From assembly GCA_963835135.1 (NCBI GenBank), contig CAWIEF010000005.1, positions 558,001-622,000 on the forward strand: a stretch of DNA of 64,000 bases, in the 5' to 3' direction. A program made the translations under genes and the position numbers. Source of the DNA: JAVVHH01 sp963835135 (GTDB lineage Bacteria > Pseudomonadota > Alphaproteobacteria > Acetobacterales > Acetobacteraceae). The notes under the pieces were generated by a model that worked only from the letters and a program-made list of their open reading frames with translations, was not told the origin of the DNA and searched no databases. This document shows, piece by piece, positions 46,765 to 54,171 of the stretch (position 1 is the first letter of the stretch; every line of letters starts with the position of its first letter).

Positions 46765-46992
46765 ATGACCCTGCCCAAGCCATCTAGAGAGCAGATAATT
46801 AAGGCTAAGGAGCTGATTGAGGCGGCTACCTACATCGCCTCACTGCAGGATGAGATTAGGGCGCTCAAAGCTGATAATGCTGCGAAGGCAGCGCAGATCA
46901 TCTGCCTCTATGAGAAACAGGGATTCGATGAGCAGACGATCATTGATCTTACGGCTCAGCTCAAGGCGCGAGAGGCTACGGGGGAGTTGTGA
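46765..46992 (+). CDS. 75-residue coiled-coil protein
   Basis: ATG 46765 opens TLPKPSREQIIKAKELIEAA, then LQDEIRALKADNAAKAAQII and a final helix ending LTAQLKAREATGEL. Heptad spacing suggests a coiled coil. It starts one base after the membrane-peptide stop. No family recognised. Confidence 0.55.
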   Translation: MTLPKPSREQIIKAKELIEAATYIASLQDEIRALKADNAAKAAQIICLYEKQGFDEQTIIDLTAQLKAREATGEL

Positions 46993-47122
46993 CGTCACAA
47001 TCTTGCTAAGTAGCCGAATCTACCTCACACTGAATGGGTGGAAATCACTAAGCAATACCCTGTGCAGCCTAAACCAGCACTCGAGCCTGAGCCAAAACCT
47101 CTTCAAGCTCGCATAACTAACT
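46993..47122. other. Right end of the phage block
   Basis: A phage-like frame from GTG 47038 (EITKQYPVQPKPALEPEPKP) is still open when the host sequence begins. It runs on out of frame through the pgsA-like gene to 47238. The composition changes from A+T-rich to G+C-rich at 47.10-47.13 kb, abutting the pgsA-like stop (47123-47125). No att-like repeat shared with the left end was seen. Confidence 0.5.
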
Positions 47123-47710
47123 TTAATTCGCTCGTTGCTCTTTCCGGATGTAGGCTCCAGCCGAGAGCAGCGTCGTCGCTGCCACCGCCCAGACCAACGC
47201 CTGCAGCAACGCCTCGCCGGGCAGGTCGAACCCTCTGAGCAGCAACGCCACCCCGACGAGCAGCAATTGCAGGGCGGTGTTCAGTTTCGAGACCGGCAAC
47301 GGCTGCATCCGCACCGGCACCGATCGCGCCCACAGCACCAGCAGCCCGGCCACGATCAGCAGATCGCGCGTCACTGCCAGCACGGCCAGCCACACCGGCA
47401 GCACCCCGATGGCGGCCAGGGTGAGGAACATCGCCACCAGCAGCGCCTTGTCCGCCGCCGGGTCGAGCACGGCGCCCAGCGCGCTGCCGCCGCGTCGCCG
47501 GGCCAACCAGCCGTCGACCGCGTCCGACACGCCCGCCGCGCTGAACACCGCGAAGGTCGCCGCCAGGTGGTGCCGCAGCGCCAGCCACACGACGATCGGC
47601 ACCGCGCACAGCCGCGCGACCGTCACCATGTTGGCCAGGTTGACGATCTCCGGCCCGGCCCGTGTTGCTGGGTCCGTGCGGCTGTGGTTGTTTTCGGCAA
47701 GGCCGCTCAT
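47123..47710 (-). CDS. CDP-alcohol phosphatidyltransferase family protein
   Basis: A 195-residue membrane enzyme with the CDP-alcohol motif DGWLARRRGGSALGAVLDPAAD (G, A-R, G, D, D spaced as in the family), beginning at residue ~65. Five or six hydrophobic segments follow. Family enzymes join CDP-diacylglycerol with an alcohol such as glycerol phosphate in phospholipid synthesis. This short form is often annotated PgsA-like. It is divergent from purM. In related genomes, perM, hda and ppk follow it; here the phage block intervenes. The stop codon lies right at the block edge. Confidence 0.88.
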   Translation of the reverse strand: MSGLAENNHSRTDPATRAGPEIVNLANMVTVARLCAVPIVVWLALRHHLAATFAVFSAAGVSDAVDGWLARRRGGSALGAVLDPAADKALLVAMFLTLAAIGVLPVWLAVLAVTRDLLIVAGLLVLWARSVPVRMQPLPVSKLNTALQLLLVGVALLLRGFDLPGEALLQALVWAVAATTLLSAGAYIRKEQRAN

Positions 47711-47750
47711 ACCCGCAGTCTATCCGCCTCCCAGGACAGAGTCTTTCCCG

Positions 47751-48818
47751 ATGAGCCGTTCCGCGTCCGACAATTCGATGACTTACCGCAACGCAGGAGT
47801 CGACATCGCCGCCGGGGACGCGCTCGTCGACCGGATCAAGCCGCTCGCCCGCGCCACCGACCGCGTCGGCACCATGGGCGGCATCGGCGGCTTCGGCGCG
47901 CTGTTCGACCTCAAGGCCGCCGGCTTCCGCGACCCGGTCCTCGTCAGCACCACCGACGGCGTCGGCACCAAGCTCAAGATCGCCATCGACGCCGGCCTGC
48001 ACGGCACCGTCGGCATCGACCTCGTCGCCATGTGCGTCAACGATCTCGTCGTCCAGGGCGCCGAGCCGTTGTTCTTCCTCGATTATTTCGCTACCGGCGC
48101 GCTCGACGTGGCGCACGCGGCCAGCGTGGTCGCCGGCATCGCCGAGGGCTGCAAGCAGGCCGGCTGCGCCCTGGTCGGCGGCGAGACGGCCGAGATGCCG
48201 GGGCTGTATGGCGGCGGCGACTACGACCTGGCCGGCTTCAGCGTCGGCGCCACCGAGCGCGAGAACCTGCTGCCGGCCGGCGTCGAGCCCGGCGACATCA
48301 TCCTCGGCCTGTCCAGCAGCGGCGTGCACAGCAACGGCTTCTCCCTCGTCCGACGCATCGTCGAGGCCAGCGGCCTCGATTGGCAGAGCCAGGCCCCGTT
48401 CAACCCCGAGCGCAGCCTCGGCGCGGCGCTGCTCGAACCCACCCGCATCTACGTCCAGCCCATGCTCGCGCTGCACCGTGCCGGCCTGCTCAAGGCGGCC
48501 GCCCACATCACCGGCGGCGGCCTGCCCGGCAACCTCCCCCGCGTGCTGCCGCCCGGCACCCGCGCCGCCATCGACGCCAGCGCCTGGACCGTGCCGCAGG
48601 TGTTCCGCTGGCTCGCCGGCGTGGGCGGCGTGGCCGACGCCGAAATGTTGCGCGTGTTCAATTGCGGCATCGGCATGGCCCTGGTCGTTGCCGACGCCAG
48701 CGCCGCCCTCGCGTTGCTGACCGAGCACGGCGAGCACGCCGTCGCCATCGGCCGCATCGAGGCTGCCGACGGCGCGGCCCGGGCCGACATCACGATCCCG
48801 GACGGCTGGCTGGCGTGA
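47751..48818 (+). CDS. purM: Phosphoribosylformylglycinamidine cyclo-ligase
   Basis: A 355-residue AIR synthetase that closes the imidazole ring in purine synthesis (FGAM to AIR). Conserved segments are TYRNAGVDIAAGDALVDRIK, VLVSTTDGVGTKLKIAIDAG, AMCVNDLVVQGAEPLFFLDY, LVGGETAEMPGLY, LGLSSSGVHSNGFSLVRRI and HITGGGLPGNLPRVLP. ATG 47751 gives a short Ser-rich lead; ATG 47778 (MTYRN) is an alternative. The stop overlaps the purN start (GTGA). It is divergent from the pgsA-like gene, with a 40-base gap. Confidence 0.96.
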   Translation: MSRSASDNSMTYRNAGVDIAAGDALVDRIKPLARATDRVGTMGGIGGFGALFDLKAAGFRDPVLVSTTDGVGTKLKIAIDAGLHGTVGIDLVAMCVNDLVVQGAEPLFFLDYFATGALDVAHAASVVAGIAEGCKQAGCALVGGETAEMPGLYGGGDYDLAGFSVGATERENLLPAGVEPGDIILGLSSSGVHSNGFSLVRRIVEASGLDWQSQAPFNPERSLGAALLEPTRIYVQPMLALHRAGLLKAAAHITGGGLPGNLPRVLPPGTRAAIDASAWTVPQVFRWLAGVGGVADAEMLRVFNCGIGMALVVADASAALALLTEHGEHAVAIGRIEAADGAARADITIPDGWLA

Positions 48819-49451
48819 GCCGCGTCGGCATCCTGTTCAGCGGGCGCGGCAGCAACATGGGCGCGCTCCTCGCCGCCGCCGCCGCGCCGGACTTCCCGGG
48901 ACGGATCGTGCTCGCCATCGGCAACCGCCCCGGCGCCGGAGGGTTCGACCTGGCCGCCGCCCATGGGATCGCGACCCGCTGCATCGACCACCTCCCGTTC
49001 GCCGGCGACCGCGAGGCGCATGAGCGCAGCATCGATGCCGCCCTGCGCGAGGCGGGCGTCACCCTCGTCTGCCTGGCCGGCTACATGCGCCGCCTCACCC
49101 CCTATCTCGTCGCGCAATGGGCCGGCCGCATGCTCAACGTCCATCCCAGCCTGCTGCCCGCCTTCCCCGGCCTGCACACCCATCGCCGCGCGCTCGCCAC
49201 CGGCGTCAAGCTGCATGGCTGCACCGTCCACATCGTCACCGACACGGTCGACGACGGCCCGATCCTCGCCCAGGCCGCGAGTGCCCGTACTGCCCAGCGA
49301 CGACGAGGACAGCTTGGCCGCCCGCGTGCTCGTCCAGGAACACGTGCTCTATCCAGCGACGCTCCGGCGCGTCCTGGACGCGTCCCCAGGCCGCTTCGAC
49401 CCGGCCGCCGCGTTGCTCAACCCCTTGCCCGGCACGCCGGCCGCGCCGTAA
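48815..49451 (+). CDS. purN: Phosphoribosylglycinamide formyltransferase (one frameshift)
   Basis: Transfers a formyl group from 10-formyltetrahydrofolate to GAR. GTG start 48815 overlaps the purM stop. It reads VGILFSGRGSNMGALLAAA, LAGYMRRLTPYLVAQWAGRM, LNVHPSLLPAFPGLHTHRRA and GCTVHIVTDTVDDGPILAQA; the catalytic H-D pairs (NVHPSLLP, DDGPI) are intact. Near 49281 one extra base breaks the frame. The shifted frame continues VPVLPSDDEDSLAARVLVQE to a stop at 49449-49451. The joined length is about 211 residues, as expected. Confidence 0.94.
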
Positions 49452-49477
49452 AAGCCCCCATCGATAGAGGCGAGACC

Positions 49478-49636
49478 ATGGCGCAGGTTCAGCAGGAAAC
49501 CCGGGATGCAGACCCGATCACCCAATCCTTCTTCTTGGACCGCCAGGCGTTCTGGAATCGCTTCACCAGCTTCGCCACCTACGTCGCCGGCGCGATCGTG
49601 GTGCTGCTGATCCTGATGTGGTTCTTCCTGGTATAG
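49478..49636 (+). CDS. aa3-type cytochrome c oxidase subunit IV
   Basis: A 52-residue protein with a single C-terminal membrane span (YVAGAIVVLLILMWFFLV) preceded by a charged head (NRFTSFA), matching the small bacterial aa3-oxidase subunit IV family found in alphaproteobacteria. ATG 49478 follows a GAGGCGAG site. It lies apart from other oxidase genes, downstream of purN. Confidence 0.72.
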   Translation: MAQVQQETRDADPITQSFFLDRQAFWNRFTSFATYVAGAIVVLLILMWFFLV

Positions 49637-49643
49637 CCGCGAC

Positions 49644-50684
49644 TCAGTACATCAGCTGCGTATCGAGCACGTTGCGCATGTCGGTGCGCCGGCCCTCGAG
49701 CCAGCAGGCCAGGTTGTAGCAGAACACGTCGGTGATCCGGCCGTTCTCGCGCGTCACCGTGCTCGCGGAATGCGGGCTGATGAACACGTTCGGCATGTCC
49801 CAGAGCGGGCTGTCCACCGGCAGCGGCTCGGGCTCCGTCACGTCCAGCGCGGCAAAGCCGACCTGGCCTGCGTGCAGGGCGTGGATCAACGCCTCCTGGT
49901 CGACCGTCTGGCCCCGGCCGATGTTGACGAACATCGCCCCGCGACGCATTTGCGCGAACGACCGCGCGTCGAGCATCCGCTCCGTCTGCGGCGTGTGCGG
50001 CACCGTCATCACCACCGCGTCGGCCATCCCGAGCGCCAACGGCATCTCGCTGACCGGCATGACCGCATCGAACAGCCCGGCATGCGCCCGGTCACGCGCC
50101 GGGTCTCGCGTCACCGCGATCACGCGCATGTCGAACGCCCTGGCCACTTTGGCGCATCCGCGCGCGAGATCGCCCGCACCGATCAGCACCAGCGTCCGGC
50201 CGGCCAGGTCCTCCCCGGCATGCCGCTCCCAGCGGCGGACCGCCTGCTCCTCCCGCAACCGGTCATAGCCGCGCAGATAGGTCAGCAACGCCATGAACAC
50301 CCACTCGGCGAGCGGCCCCGCATGCACGCCGCGCGCGGTCGTCACGAGGATCCCCAATCGGTCGAGCCCCAGACGCGCCACGCGCGGCCCGACGCCGGTG
50401 CTGGTCGCCTGCACCCAGGCCAGGCGCGACAGATGCGGCAGATCGCCGGCCGCCGGCAGGTCGAACAGGATCGTGGCCCGGGCCAGCATGCCTTGCCACC
50501 GCGCCTGCTGCTCGGGCGTGCGCTGGAAGGCCGGGTCGCCGCCATGGTCCGCCGGAAAGCGCGGCGGTGGCAACAGATGCGGGTCGTGGAGCACCAGCAC
50601 CTGCTCCGGCGCGACCGCACGGATGCGGCCCACGTATTCGTCCTCCAACGGTGACGCGATCAGGACGACGGTCGGCTGGTTCAT
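49644..50684 (-). CDS. D-2-hydroxyacid dehydrogenase family protein
   Basis: A 346-residue NAD(P)-binding dehydrogenase. The Rossmann motif is LVLIGAGDLARGCAKVARAF; substrate-side Arg is in FVNIGRGQTVDQEALIHAL; the catalytic pair is Glu in LDVTEPEPLPVDSPL and His in VFISPHSAS. ATG 50682-50684 gives the natural N-terminus (NQPTVVLIASPLED); the longer upstream frame is spurious. The substrate is unknown. It converges with the preceding oxidase gene. Intact. Confidence 0.9.
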   Translation of the reverse strand: MNQPTVVLIASPLEDEYVGRIRAVAPEQVLVLHDPHLLPPPRFPADHGGDPAFQRTPEQQARWQGMLARATILFDLPAAGDLPHLSRLAWVQATSTGVGPRVARLGLDRLGILVTTARGVHAGPLAEWVFMALLTYLRGYDRLREEQAVRRWERHAGEDLAGRTLVLIGAGDLARGCAKVARAFDMRVIAVTRDPARDRAHAGLFDAVMPVSEMPLALGMADAVVMTVPHTPQTERMLDARSFAQMRRGAMFVNIGRGQTVDQEALIHALHAGQVGFAALDVTEPEPLPVDSPLWDMPNVFISPHSASTVTRENGRITDVFCYNLACWLEGRRTDMRNVLDTQLMY

Positions 50685-50727
50685 TGTAGAAGCCGACCAT
50701 GCCGCGCCGTGATCGGTCAATCGTCCG

Positions 50728-50928
50728 TCAGGCTTTCTTGAGTTCCTCGGGCTTGTGCACCGCCTTGGCGCCGGTTTTGTCGGATTTGACCACGAACTGC
50801 GGGTCCTTGGTCGTGGCCTTGGCCACATGGCTTTTGATCTTGGTCTCCGACGTGACCTTCTTCTCGACGGTTCCGTGCGTTTCGCCGCCGGACGTGCCCC
50901 ATTTCACCTTGTCGCCTGCTTTGACCAT
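50728..50928 (-). CDS. HVA1/DUF2945-type Tudor-like protein
   Basis: A 66-residue protein: VKAGDKVKWGTSGGETHGTV, EKKVTSETKIKSHVAKATTK, then PQFVVKSDKTGAKAVHKPEE and LKKA. The pattern is typical of the small 'hypervirulence-associated' HVA1 domain proteins. ATG 50926-50928. The longer frame upstream is spurious. The role is unknown. It is divergent from minC. Confidence 0.85.
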   Translation of the reverse strand: MVKAGDKVKWGTSGGETHGTVEKKVTSETKIKSHVAKATTKDPQFVVKSDKTGAKAVHKPEELKKA

Positions 50929-51043
50929 CGCCGTGTCTCCCTGTGCGAAGCCCATCCAACGACCGCGCGGCGAGCCCAGTTGCGACTCGCTCGGAGCAGA
51001 ATCGGTTGACCCGCTAGGCCCCGCCAGATACGCCCGGTAGACT

Positions 51044-51757
51044 GTGACCACCGACGTCCGCTCCAGCTCTTCTGTGCGTCCCTTCGTGCGCCTGCGCGGG
51101 CGATCGTTCATGGCCGTCGTCTTGATGCCGGACCAGCCGGTCGACGCCTGGCTCGAGCAGCTCGACGCCCAGCTCGCCCGCGCGCCGAAATTCTTCGACG
51201 GTCGCGCCGTCCTGCTCGACTTCACCGCGCTGGCCGGCCAGGAGCGCAGCTTTCCCGCGCTGATCGACGAGATGAAGCGGCGCGGCATCCGCGTCGTCGG
51301 CGTCGAGGGCGTCGACCCCAACCGCTTCGGCGACGACCTGCCGCCCGTGCTGTCCGGCGGCCGCCACGTCGCCGTCACCGCCGACGAGCCGCCGCCGCCC
51401 GAGATCAAGCAGCCCGAGCCGCTCTCGCTCATCGTCAGCGAGCCGGTCCGCTCCGGCCAGAGCATCCATTTCCCGGGCGGCGACGTGACGGTCGTCGGCT
51501 CGGTCGCCTCGGGCTCGGAGATCGTGGCCGGCGGCTCGATCCATGTCTACGGCACGCTGCGCGGACGCGCGATCGCCGGGCTGCTCGGCGGCCAGGGCGC
51601 GTCCCGTCCGCGCATCTTCTGCCGCAAGCTCGATGCCGAGCTGTTGGCCATCGACGGCGTCTATCGCACCGCCGACGAGATCGAACCATCGCTGCAGGGC
51701 CGCGCCATCCAGGCCTGGCTCGACGGCGATCAGCTCCGCGTTGCGGCGCTGGACTAA
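51044..51757 (+). CDS. minC: Septum site-determining protein MinC
   Basis: A 237-residue inhibitor of FtsZ ring formation. The N-terminal domain has FVRLRGRSFMAVVLMPDQPV and AWLEQLDAQLARAPKFFDGR. The C-terminal beta-helix has GQSIHFPGGDVTVVGSVASG, EIVAGGSIHVYGTLRGRAIA and FCRKLDAELLAIDGVYRTAD. GTG 51044 gives the full family N-terminus; ATG 51110 would remove needed residues. It lies first in minCDE. Confidence 0.94.
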   Translation: MTTDVRSSSSVRPFVRLRGRSFMAVVLMPDQPVDAWLEQLDAQLARAPKFFDGRAVLLDFTALAGQERSFPALIDEMKRRGIRVVGVEGVDPNRFGDDLPPVLSGGRHVAVTADEPPPPEIKQPEPLSLIVSEPVRSGQSIHFPGGDVTVVGSVASGSEIVAGGSIHVYGTLRGRAIAGLLGGQGASRPRIFCRKLDAELLAIDGVYRTADEIEPSLQGRAIQAWLDGDQLRVAALD

Positions 51758-51772
51758 TGGAGGACTAGAGCG

Positions 51773-52588
51773 ATGGCCAACGTATTGGTCGTGACGTCCG
51801 GCAAGGGCGGCGTCGGCAAGACCACCTCCACCGCGGCGCTCGGCGCCGGGCTCGCGAGCCTGGGCAAGAATGTCTGCGTGGTCGATTTCGACGTCGGTCT
51901 GCGCAACCTCGACCTCATCATGGGCGCCGAGCGCCGGGTCGTGTTCGACCTGATCAACGTGACGCAGGGCGACGCCAAGCTCAGCCAGGCGCTGATCCGC
52001 GACAAGCGAATCGAGACGCTGCATCTGCTGCCGGCGAGCCAGACCCGCGACAAGGACGCGCTGACGTCGGAGGGCGTGGCCCGGGTCATGGCCGAACTGC
52101 GCGAGAAGTTCGACTGGGTCATCTGCGACAGCCCGGCCGGCATCGAGCGGGGCGCCCTGCTGGCCATGTACCATGCCGACGTCGCCGTGGTCGTCACCAA
52201 TCCCGAGGTCAGCTCGGTCCGCGACAGCGACCGCATCATCGGCATGCTGGACAGCAAGACCGCCCGCGCCGAAGCCGGCCAGCGGGTCGACAAGCACCTG
52301 CTGCTGACGCGCTACGACCCGCTTCGCGCCCAGCGCGGCGACATGCTGCGCACCGAAGACGTGCTCGAGATCCTGTCCATCCCACTGCTCGGCATCATCC
52401 CCGAAAGCCAGGACGTGCTCAAAGCCAGCAACGTCGGCTCCCCCGTCACGCTGGCCGACCCGAATTCGCCGCCCGCCCGCGCCTACATGGACGCTGTCCG
52501 GCGGCTGCAGGGCGAGACGGTCGAGATGTCGGTCCCCTCGGAGAAGAAAGGCTTCTTGGGCAAGCTGTTCGGCAGGAGGGTCGCGTGA
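51773..52588 (+). CDS. minD: Septum site-determining ATPase MinD
   Basis: A 271-residue ParA-type ATPase with deviant Walker A GKGGVGKTTSTAAL (residues ~10-23), DFDVGLRNLDLIMG and WVICDSPAGIERGA. The C-terminal amphipathic membrane helix is KGFLGKLFGRR. It binds membrane when ATP-bound, recruits MinC and is released by MinE. It starts 15 bases after minC and overlaps minE. Confidence 0.96.
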   Translation: MANVLVVTSGKGGVGKTTSTAALGAGLASLGKNVCVVDFDVGLRNLDLIMGAERRVVFDLINVTQGDAKLSQALIRDKRIETLHLLPASQTRDKDALTSEGVARVMAELREKFDWVICDSPAGIERGALLAMYHADVAVVVTNPEVSSVRDSDRIIGMLDSKTARAEAGQRVDKHLLLTRYDPLRAQRGDMLRTEDVLEILSIPLLGIIPESQDVLKASNVGSPVTLADPNSPPARAYMDAVRRLQGETVEMSVPSEKKGFLGKLFGRRVA

Positions 52589-52842
52589 GCCTGTTCGACT
52601 GGTTTCGCCCGAAGAGCACCGCCCCGGTCGCCCGCGAGCGGCTGAAGATGGTGCTGGCCCATGAGCGGGTCGGCAACACTCACTCGCAACTCATCGCGGT
52701 GCTGCAGGAGGAGATCATCGCCGTGATCGCCAAGCATATGCAGATCGACCGCGACAAGGTGTCGATCAAGCTCGACCGCGGCGACGACGTGAACACGCTC
52801 GAGATCGACATCGAGATGCCGGCCCAGCTCGCCCGGGCCTAG
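52585..52842 (+). CDS. minE: Cell division topological factor MinE
   Basis: An 85-residue MinE. N-terminal SLFDWFRPKSTAPVARERLK with the MinD-contact helix (MVLAHERVG), then LIAVLQEEIIAVIAKHMQID and the dimer part DRGDDVNTLEIDIEMP. GTG 52585 overlaps the minD stop. It ends 4 bases into the convergent isochorismatase gene. Confidence 0.94.
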   Translation: MSLFDWFRPKSTAPVARERLKMVLAHERVGNTHSQLIAVLQEEIIAVIAKHMQIDRDKVSIKLDRGDDVNTLEIDIEMPAQLARA

Positions 52843-53453
52843 TCGACCAGGCCGACCGCGCTTAACGTGATCCGCTCGGGCAAGCGGGGCGCGTGAGTGA
52901 GGTTCCAAGCGACGTATTGCTCGTTGTAGAGCGTGCTCGACACCATGCCGTCCACCGGCACCACGACGTCCAAGCCGCGGAACGCCGCCGCGGCCGCGGT
53001 CTCCATCACGGCCCCCTCCGCTGCCGAGCCGATCGTCACGACCGTCTTGATCCCACGCTCCCGCAGCAGCGCCTCCAGCCCGGTCCCGATGAACTTGTCG
53101 GGCGGGCCCGTGAACTCGGGCTCCGACGGCAGCTTGGCCACTGCCGGCAGGATGTCGGCGGTCTTGCTCGCTGCACCGAGCGTGTAGATCACCAGCCAGT
53201 GGCGCTCGCGGGCGTGCGCGATCAGCGGCTGCACATGCTCCGCCATGGCCGGACACCGTGGCCGCGCCGGAGCGCTGCAGGTCTGCGCCGCCAGGTCGAG
53301 CACCAGCAGCGCCGTGGTCGGCGGTGCCAGGGTCACGCGCTGCGCCACCGGTTTGTCGGCCGGCGGCGTGATGGTGGCCCACTCATCCAGCACACCCTGC
53401 GCCATGGCTGGCGAAGTGCCCAGCAGCAGCGCCATCGCGATAGCCCAACGCAT
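52839..53453 (-). CDS. Isochorismatase-family hydrolase with signal peptide
   Basis: A 204-residue cysteine hydrolase-fold protein. ATG 53451-53453 gives a signal peptide (RWAIAMALLLGTSPAMAQ). The fold's core is TALLVLDLAAQTC (Asp of the triad), VVTIGSAAEGAVMETAAAAA (usual catalytic Cys region) and GLDVVVPVDGMVSSTLYNEQ. In the usual C-V-xxTA motif the Cys appears to be Ala or Gly here (GSAAEGAV), so classic hydrolase activity is doubtful. Periplasmic location is inferred. It converges on minE with a 4-base overlap. Confidence 0.72.
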   Translation of the reverse strand: MRWAIAMALLLGTSPAMAQGVLDEWATITPPADKPVAQRVTLAPPTTALLVLDLAAQTCSAPARPRCPAMAEHVQPLIAHARERHWLVIYTLGAASKTADILPAVAKLPSEPEFTGPPDKFIGTGLEALLRERGIKTVVTIGSAAEGAVMETAAAAAFRGLDVVVPVDGMVSSTLYNEQYVAWNLTHAPRLPERITLSAVGLVD

Positions 53454-53493
53454 TTCGATCGTCTCCGCCCCTGATGCGTGGCACCATGCCCGC

Positions 53494-53682
53494 ATGGGCG
53501 AGATCGTCAATCTCCGACGCGTGCGAAAAACAAAGGCGCGCGCCGAAGCAGCCGAGGCCGCGGCGATGAACCGGGCGCGAACCGGCCAGACCAAGGCCGT
53601 CCGCAAGGCCACCGAGCATGAGCGCGGTTTGAACGCCCGCGCCCTCGACGGCGCGCGGATCGTCAAACCCGTGGACGGCTGA
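53494..53682 (+). CDS. DUF4169 family protein
   Basis: A 62-residue basic protein: GEIVNLRRVRKTKARAEAAE, AAAMNRARTGQTKAVRKATE, HERGLNARALDGARIVKPVD. This NLRxxRKxxAR...NR...G layout is the DUF4169 pattern of alphaproteobacteria. ATG 53494. Function unknown. It converges on rppH with no gap. Confidence 0.8.
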   Translation: MGEIVNLRRVRKTKARAEAAEAAAMNRARTGQTKAVRKATEHERGLNARALDGARIVKPVDG

Positions 53683-54171
53683 TCAACCCGGAACCGCGAA
53701 CCGGGCGAACTCCCGGGCCAGCACGTCGTAGATCGGCCGCTTGAACGGCACCGCCAGGCCCGGCAGTTCAGCCAACGGCGCCCAGCGCCACGCGTCGAAC
53801 TCCGGATGCGGGTCCAGATCGAGGCGGATCTCGGCGTCCTCTCCGTCGAAGCGCAACGCGAACCAGCGCTGCCGCTGCCCACGGAATTTGCCGCCCAGGG
53901 CCTTGCCGACCAGCTCCGGCGGCAGATCGTAGGTCAGCCACGCCGGGTGCTCGCCGATGATGCGCGCCCGTGCCGTACCGATCTCCTCCTCTAACTCGCG
54001 GAAGATCGCGACGGCCGGGTCCTCGTCGGCGTCGATCCCGCCCTGCGGAAGCTGCCATCCGCCCGGCGCACCCTCCGCATTCGGCAGATCGGCCCGCCGG
54101 GCGACGAAAATCAATCCCTCGCGGTTGAACAGCACGGCGCCGACGTTCGGTCGGTATGGCAGATCACTCAC
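53683..54171 (-). CDS. rppH: RNA pyrophosphohydrolase
   Basis: A 162-residue Nudix hydrolase that removes pyrophosphate from the 5' end of mRNA and triggers decay. The Nudix box is GGIDADEDPAVAIFRELEEE with IG after it. YRPNVGAVLFNREGLIFVAR and WQLPQGGID are typical of RppH. GTG 54169-54171 overlaps the stop of the upstream polysaccharide-deacetylase-like gene (GTGA). Confidence 0.93.
   Translation of the reverse strand: MSDLPYRPNVGAVLFNREGLIFVARRADLPNAEGAPGGWQLPQGGIDADEDPAVAIFRELEEEIGTARARIIGEHPAWLTYDLPPELVGKALGGKFRGQRQRWFALRFDGEDAEIRLDLDPHPEFDAWRWAPLAELPGLAVPFKRPIYDVLAREFARFAVPG

Larger units (their letters stand above)
9690..47122. mobile_element. Podovirus-like phage block inserted between perM and the pgsA-like gene
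   Basis: About 37.4 kb of visibly lower G+C DNA with phage gene content lies between host genes that are usually neighbours. It contains TerL, portal, scaffold, major capsid, adaptor and tail proteins, ejection proteins, tail fibre, lysis genes, RusA, ERF and many short genes. The left edge falls between the perM leader and the first phage-like gene (about 9.69-9.78 kb). The right edge falls at 47.10-47.12 kb, immediately before the pgsA-like stop codon. No integrase, tRNA or matching end repeat was found, so the integration mechanism is unknown and a chimeric join is not excluded. Most long genes contain frameshifts. Confidence 0.85.

Noticed and set aside
9690..47122. Integrase, tRNA or att site
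   Set aside because: I looked for Ser/Tyr recombinase motifs, tRNA-like cloverleaf ends and shared end sequence. The best shared piece near the ends (GCTCGTT) is only 7 bases, so no claim is made.
47103..49636. Long plus- and minus-strand frames (544 and 833 residues) over pgsA, purM and purN
   Set aside because: They cover three recognisable genes and show shadow composition; only the purN part of the plus frame is real.
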